Positions 58,694 through 64,000 of a stretch of 64,000 nt of DNA are shown here, piece by piece (within the stretch, counting starts at the first letter, position 1; the number at the start of each line of letters is the position of its first letter). The position numbers and the translations under genes are program-made. The DNA lies in the NCBI GenBank assembly GCA_023525975.1, contig CM042029.1, positions 88,456,849 through 88,520,848 of the forward strand, given 5' to 3'. The stretch is from Smallanthus sonchifolius (lineage: Eukaryota > Streptophyta > Magnoliopsida > Asterales > Asteraceae). The notes under the pieces are model-generated. The model saw nothing but the letters and a program-made list of their open reading frames with translations. It had not been told where the DNA came from and made no database searches.

Positions 58694-58698
58694 GTTTC

Positions 58699-58781
58699 TT
58701 CTACAAATGATGAAGCTTTAGCCAAGAGATTGAGCCCAGAAACTTGTACTTCTCAAAAGTTGGTTGGTGGTGAAGATGGAG
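58699..58781 (+). pseudogene. GVSS copy D, exon 1 part 2
   Basis: Continues the frame after the solo LTR (STNDEALAKRLSPETCTSQKL) and ends before the conserved donor GTATTAG, phase 1. Without splicing it would stop at TAA 58838-58840. Confidence 0.6.
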
Positions 58782-59429
58782 GTATTAGCCCACAACGATG
58801 GTGGAAGAAATATCGGCTCAAGTTGATTGAGTTGATGTAAAACTTGTTTGTTTGTTTGATTCAACCTCTAATAATTTGCTTAATTAATTTGGTGTGTGTT
58901 TGTTTAGAAGTTAGAACCCTAATTAATATTATCAATGAATATCATGTGTGTGAGGTTAGTGTGAAAGTGTCAAAAGATTTCTAAACTCAAAGTCAACTCA
59001 GTTTTATATCAGTTTGACAAGTTTGCTAAAGATGGAGGGTTATTTACTTGATAGCCAAAAGTTAGAGGACTAAAAGTGTCAAATTAACAACTGGGTTTGT
59101 TATTTTCTGTTAATCCAATTTGGGGAGTTAGGTTAGTTGCGATAGAAGCTTTAGATTCATTATGTTCAATTTTGGATCACTGACGGACTACTGGAGTATC
59201 ATCGTGACACAAGTGGTACCACTCGATCATATTTCAACATCAAGTCACCAATTCAGGAGGAAACCCAATTTTTCTAGAAAAACCCCTTGTGAGATTTGAA
59301 CCCAGGACCTTATGGTCACTGAGCCTTATCCCACCTCTAAGATGCCGTTGGGCTATTATGCATTTGGTTTTCTCTTACTCTTGGTTATCTTTTCCTTCTT
59401 AATATTCTAACCGTTTTATTATTTTATAG
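58782..59429 (+). other. Predicted intron of GVSS copy D
   Basis: 648 bp, GTATTAG to TTTTATAG, closely similar to the copy C intron. No gene inside. Confidence 0.55.
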
Positions 59430-59702
59430 AGAAGCCTAAAGCTCTAAAGTTGGCTATTAAAGATTGGAGGATTAAAAGATTAAGTGGTCTGCAAGAAAAT
59501 TTTGAGTTGTTGAAGGAGATTAAGAGTCGGGAAAGGGTTGTGGATGTAGGTGGCGGCTCTCTTGATGTTATCAGAGAGAGTCAAATTTGGTTAAGGAATT
59601 GGGCAAATGGATTATTTACAAAATACAAATCTGGCTCAAAATGCGAAGAATAAAAGGAATGTTGAGCGGATGAAAATTTCAAATTCTTTCATGGAATGTT
59701 AA
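59430..59702 (+). pseudogene. GVSS copy D, exon 2 with frameshifts
   Basis: Same exon as 52625-52899, but one base is missing near 59584 (CAAATTT against CAAAATTT) and another near 59608 (CAAATGG against CAAATTGG). The reading after RESQ leaves the copy C frame and meets an early stop. Later sequence still matches copy C, ending GAATGTTAA. Confidence 0.65.
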
Positions 59703-61354
59703 ATAGGAAACGGCGACAATTGCTTATTCGGGGGGTTAATATCGGATTAGGTTTTGATTCCGACACGGTCAAAAAGGGATTTTTCTTGACTTTTTCATAA
59801 ATCAATTTAAGAGGTTAGATGGCAATGAGATTAAGGGGTGTTTGGAATTCAGTTTGAAAATGACTTAGGGTGATGGCAGTGGAAAGCGGGTTCAAGACGG
59901 GTAGGAGGGTACACCGCCGCAAGCATAGCGGGTACCAGCGGGTAAACACGGCGGGTAGGCACAGCTGGTATAAGTACCCGATGAAACAATTGAATTTACC
60001 CGTTGAATTAAGAAACATATTGCGGCGTTGAATTGGTTTCTGTGATGTGGCACTAATCAAATGGGATTTTTGAATATAAAATAGATAATTTACAAAAAAA
60101 AAATTAAATAATTGAAGTACTTTTCTGTTTCAGAGATTTTAAATTATTTAAATAAAACGATTAATAAGATATGTATGAATATTAATTTGTTTTACTTAAA
60201 ATAAAAATGAAAAAATGAGATGGATTGGAGGGTACTTGGAGGTATTTTTAACTTGTTTTTATTTATCGTTATGTATTTTTCTTTAATTAATTAAATTTTT
60301 AATTTTTAAATGTAATTTTTAATTTGTTTTAATTTTATTTATTTTAATTTTTTTTAAATAAGAGGGTTGAAGTGTACTTAAAGGGTACTACTCCTACCTC
60401 AGATGATACTTTGGCTAATTGAGGTGACATCTCATGATTGATGTAATTTAGAAAGATGGTTTGGTTGAAGGGTACCACTCCCACCCCTCTTAGTGGCTTA
60501 TTTTTCAAAAAACCAATAAATCAACAAAGTGTTTGACATTGATAAAATTTCTTTTTTTTTAAGTTTTAAAAAATTGTTTTTTAAAAGTAATAAATCCTGA
60601 CTTTTTAAAAATACTTATAACTTTTTAAACATAAAATTACCAATCTATCTATCATTTAATTAAATTTTGAATCAGATTATTACTTTTGATTGACCGAATA
60701 CAAGATTTCACCATCATTCGCATTAAAGTTGAATCAAAGTAAAAAATTAAAATTATCACATTACACTAATACTTAAAAAGGAAGTGTCGCCACCGACAAC
60801 ATCACAGCCCTTCAATTTTGTTTATCACAGCCCTTCAATTTTGTTTAATGACACAAATGAACCAATAAATTAATAAAATGTTATTTTAATCCCATCAAGT
60901 TTTAAAAAAACAACTTATTGACTTATTGGTTTTTTCATCAAAAAAGTTAATACAAACACTTTTTAAAAAACAACTTATTGACTTATTGGTTTTTTCATCA
61001 AAAAAGTTAATACAAACACTTTTTAAAAAACAACTTATTGACTTATTAGCTTTTTTCATCAAAAAAATTAATACAAATACTTTTTTAAAACTACTTTTGT
61101 AAAAGTCACAAGTCAATTAACACTTTTGATAATAAAAAAACATTTTTATAGTTAAATAAGCAATCCTAAACATACTCACGTATTTAAGATTAAATTTGAA
61201 AATGACTTATTGACTTTTTGAAACATGATAACCTAAGGTGTATTAATAAATTTCCTCTAGAGAAAATTGTGTTAGCAAAAGACGTTTCCAATCAAGATAA
61301 TCTACTGTATATGATTAGATACTCGAATTCATTCCAACCATATATATATATATA
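59703..61354. other. AT-rich DNA downstream of copy D
   Basis: Counterpart of 52900-54446. The CGGGTA cluster at 59890-59990 is longer than in unit 1. The 63-bp unit CTTATTGACTTATTGG... occurs three times here (about 60911-61085) against twice in unit 1. No gene. Confidence 0.45.
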
Positions 61355-61956
61355 GAGTAAACTGTCATTTTCGTCCCTGTGGTTTGGTCAAAATTGTCAC
61401 TTTCATCCAATAGTTTGTTTTTTTGTATTTGGGTCCTCGTGGTTTTAAAATATTGCCATTTTCATCCTCGTGGTTTTAAAATATTGCCACTTTCATCCAG
61501 TCAGCTAACACCGTCCGTTTTTTTCAATTAAATGAGGGGTATTTCAGTCCTTTTACATATTTGTTTTATTTCTTCATCTTTTTTACTCTCACTTTTTAAT
61601 CATAGAAACAAGCGACGGAGGTGTTCCAGTGGTGCTCGTCGGAAACTGGTCAGGAAAAGAGGAAGAAGGCCAGCAGGTGGATGATTAAATTAGAGGTTAA
61701 ATTGGGGATGATTAAAAAGTGAGAGTAAAAAAGATGAAAAAATAAAACAAATAAGTAAAAGGACTGAAATACCCCTCATTTAACTGAGAAAAACGGACGG
61801 TGTTAGCTGACTGGATGAAAGTGGCAATATTTCAAAACCACGAGGATGAAAATGGCAATATTTTAAAACCATGAGGACCCAGATACAAAAAAACAAACTA
61901 TTGAATGAAAGTGGCAATTTTGACCAAACCACAGGGACGAAAATGACAGTTTACTC
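61355..61956. mobile_element. Long-TIR non-autonomous transposon present only in unit 2
   Basis: Arms of about 249 bp at 61355-61603 and 61708-61956 start GAGTAAACTGTCATTTTCG and end with its reverse complement. The core is only about 104 bp. It is inserted in a TATATA run, so the target duplication cannot be measured. The unit 1 site (54422-54436) lacks it. The terminus resembles that of the 255-1126 element. A Mutator-like affiliation is inferred. Confidence 0.85.
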
Positions 61957-62068
61957 GTATATATATATATAAAGTATTTTAGGGAAAGTGTGAAAGACAC
62001 TTTAACAAATTTTCTTTTCTTTTTTTTTATTTTCCTCTTCCGAATCTCATTTCTTACTTGCCCCTTAA

Positions 62069-63082
62069 GGCTAAGGGGACTGCTTTCGTGGAATACCTCG
62101 TGGAGATGACATGGCCGGCGTCGAACCATAGAACACCGCGCCCCCTACGCGTGGTCCACGGTCATGGATGGTACCGTGGAGATTTCCACCGGCGTGAAAT
62201 CTGATCTGAATGCATATCTCCTGTTCCTTGTAGTCTTCTTATTTCAATAGTACATCTCTTAATCCAAGATGTACAACTCACTTCCATATAAAAATAAAGT
62301 CAGATTCAGTCACAAGGTACATCTCTTAATCCAAGATGTACAACTCACTTCAATCACACTTTTTTTTTGAAAGGTGAACATTGAATATGTGACGTCGCAC
62401 CCCCCGTCACATGGGAGAGCCTCGTCCAACTTTGGTCAATATGTTGTCTTAACCGGGCCCATTTGACGTCAGAGTTGGAGAGCTTTCAAGGAAAAACTCA
62501 ACCCAATTCGGCCCCTTCCGGGCTTGAGAGAGAGCCGAGGCTCCAACCCTGGATCGGCGTGGGTAAAACCCTCGTGCATCAGCCTAAAAGGCCTCATTTG
62601 CGATGCCGCAGAAATTAATGGTGGTGGCAGGGATTGAACCCGGGTCCCTTGGGACTTCAGGCCTCAACTCAACCTCTACACCACATTCTTTTTGGCACTT
62701 CAATCACACACTTGAACTTTTAACAACTCTGGTGAAAAGATTTACCATATATAGTTGTGAATAAAAAATAAATTATTTGAATGTAATGTTTTTTAGTTTT
62801 TTAAATTTTGTATGTTTTTAAGTTAGTTTTTTAAATTGTTATGTTTTTTATTATTCTAAATGTAATGTTTTTCAGTTTTTTAAATGTAATGTTTTTTAAT
62901 TTTTATGTTATTTTTTATTTAAATTGTTAAATAAAATTAATTAAATTAGAAAAAGAAAATGACGTGACAGTGTGAAAATGTGAAACCATTTTCCTTAAAT
63001 GTGAAGAATGTGAAAAAGCTGTAAAATATGATTTGACGTTGACGTTGAGGGGTGTGAAAATGTGAAACCACTCCCCTTAGCC
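62069..63082. mobile_element. PIF/Harbinger-like element, unit 2 copy
   Basis: Same as 54523-55572, with TAA at 62066-62068 and 63083-63085 and termini GGCTAAGGGG / CCCCTTAGCC. Confidence 0.7.
62362..62695 (-). mobile_element. tRNA-derived SINE, unit 2 copy
   Basis: Same insertion as 54830-55181, in minus orientation, with B-box GGTTCAATCCC at about 62632-62642. The target duplications are CACTTCAATCACACTT (62346 onward, two bases shorter) and CACTTCAATCACACACTT (62696-62713). The body is slightly shorter, lacking a short internal repeat (GTTGGATAGCTTTCAAAGAAG) present in unit 1. Confidence 0.85.
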
Positions 63083-63172
63083 TAATTGCCTAACATCTCT
63101 CTAAAAATGTGGATTTTATAGTATCTCCATTATATGTTCAACTTCACCAAACACATTTATTTATTTTTTTGA

Positions 63173-63535
63173 ACGGCCAGATTGTATTAATTAGAAAACT
63201 AGCTAAGGAGCTAGATATAATACAAGGGAAAAACACCAAAAAAGACCATGATACAAGCCAATGAACTATTCAAATCTAAATCTACACCAAGAATGCCAAT
63301 GAACTATTCAAATCTAAATCTACACCAAGAATGCCAATCGGTGGATGAGAGTTTGCCTCGATGCTTCACGCACCCAGAGAAACCCGGTAGCCTTTACCTC
63401 TTCTAGAGTTTTGAACAAGGATGGGCTACGGTTGTTGAAGACCTTGTCATTTTGAAGACCAAACACATTCAGACGTACATCGAAAATGACAATTTGTTGA
63501 AGATTTGATGATTTTTTGTCTTCTTTTTTTCATAA
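63173..63535 (-). mobile_element. 5'-truncated LINE tail, unit 2 copy
   Basis: Counterpart of 55653-55985, with a 38-bp tandem duplication (GCCAATGAACTATTC...) at about 63255-63331 that unit 1 does not have. Confidence 0.65.
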
Positions 63536-63979
63536 TATTCCTATATGTTAGGATTCTAAGTAAAAAAATATATTTTTTGCTATTAAAAGGAACCCGATTT
63601 TAAAATTTGCTTTAGGCCCCCAGAAAGGTTGAGGCGAGTCTGCCTAGATTTTTTATACAAAATCATTGTGACCATCTTTTAGTCGTGAGTGGCCTCATCA
63701 TTCTGGTTATTAACGAGGATTTTTCTTCCGGTGTGTGTGTATACAAGCATCTGTTTTTTTTTTCTATACATGTATGGATTTTGTGGAGGGTCTTCATGTG
63801 GCTACTGAAGACATTGTTTCAGCTGATTATTTCAGTTCATCATTGCTATGAGGGTCTTCGTGTGCCAAAGATACGGAGTCTTACACATTTTTATACCCCG
63901 TCGCTGCGCGCGCGTCTCACGTCTCACACACTAGTATGTTTATAAAAGTAGAAGCTAATATAATCACAGTGAATATTAA
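63536..63979. other. Non-coding end of unit 2
   Basis: Counterpart of 55986-56422; no gene is supported. It ends with the AAAAGTAGAAGCTAA boundary string at about 63943-63957. Confidence 0.4.
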
Positions 63980-64000
63980 TCTATATCCGTATATACTAAT
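63980..64000 (+). mobile_element. Start of a further Helitron-like copy, cut by window end
   Basis: TCTATATCCGTATATACTAA after ATATTAA matches the 5' end of the 56423 element. It implies that unit 2 also ends in a Helitron and that a third unit may follow. Confidence 0.6.

Larger units (their letters stand above)
57079..63979. repeat. Tandem duplication, unit 2 (about 6.9 kb)
   Basis: Matches unit 1 in content and order. It contains copy D with a solo LTR instead of the nested retrotransposons, plus one extra transposon (61355-61956) that unit 1 lacks. Confidence 0.9.

Overview
This is a plant nuclear DNA window, most likely from a eudicot and probably from the Asteraceae. That placement is an inference from the kinds of LTR retrotransposons present, a flavonol-sulfotransferase-like gene and very AT-rich intergenic DNA. 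Almost everything is transposable-element sequence nested in and around a small cluster of an unrecognised plant gene family. No intact, ordinary host gene was found. The only fully open large reading frame is the gag-pol of a very young Ty3/Gypsy element.

Layout. 1-1960: AT-rich foldback DNA with a second long-TIR element inside it. 1966-5358: minus-strand Ty1/Copia remnant. 5485-6456: minus-strand cytosolic sulfotransferase, intact except for one in-frame stop. 6457-9300: AT-rich DNA with one CACTA terminus and one MITE-like hairpin. 9832-10072: copy A of an uncharacterised family (called here the GVSS family, after a short conserved string). 10500-11250: decayed Copia RT/RNase H. 12015-12412: copy B of the family, split by a Copia element (12413-32981) that itself contains an Athila-like Gypsy element (16025-28875). 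35046-57078: first unit of a tandem duplication carrying copy C, which is interrupted by a nest of a minus-strand Copia, a minus-strand long-LTR Gypsy (LTR at 37731-50385) and the young Tekay-like Gypsy (39111-48228). 57079-63979: second unit with copy D, in which the same Copia insertion has collapsed to a solo LTR. 63980-64000: apparent start of the element that ends each unit.

The history can be read from target-site duplications and LTR divergence. Copia entered copy B (TSD gaaat, LTRs about 2 percent different), then Athila entered that Copia (TSD gcaaa, about 1 percent). A Copia entered the ancestor of copies C and D (TSD gtttc in both) before the duplication. The Tekay element entered last (TSD tacat, two substitutions seen in about 2.09 kb of LTR).

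Two observations stand out. First, at least three unrelated LTR-retrotransposon families here carry arrays of short perfect or near-perfect palindromes, different in sequence in each family, within LTRs, leaders or 3' non-coding DNA. Second, the GVSS family has a conserved splice donor and can be modelled as a two-exon gene of about 228 codons in copy C, but no copy in the window is intact. All lineage names come from motifs read by eye. No database search was run.
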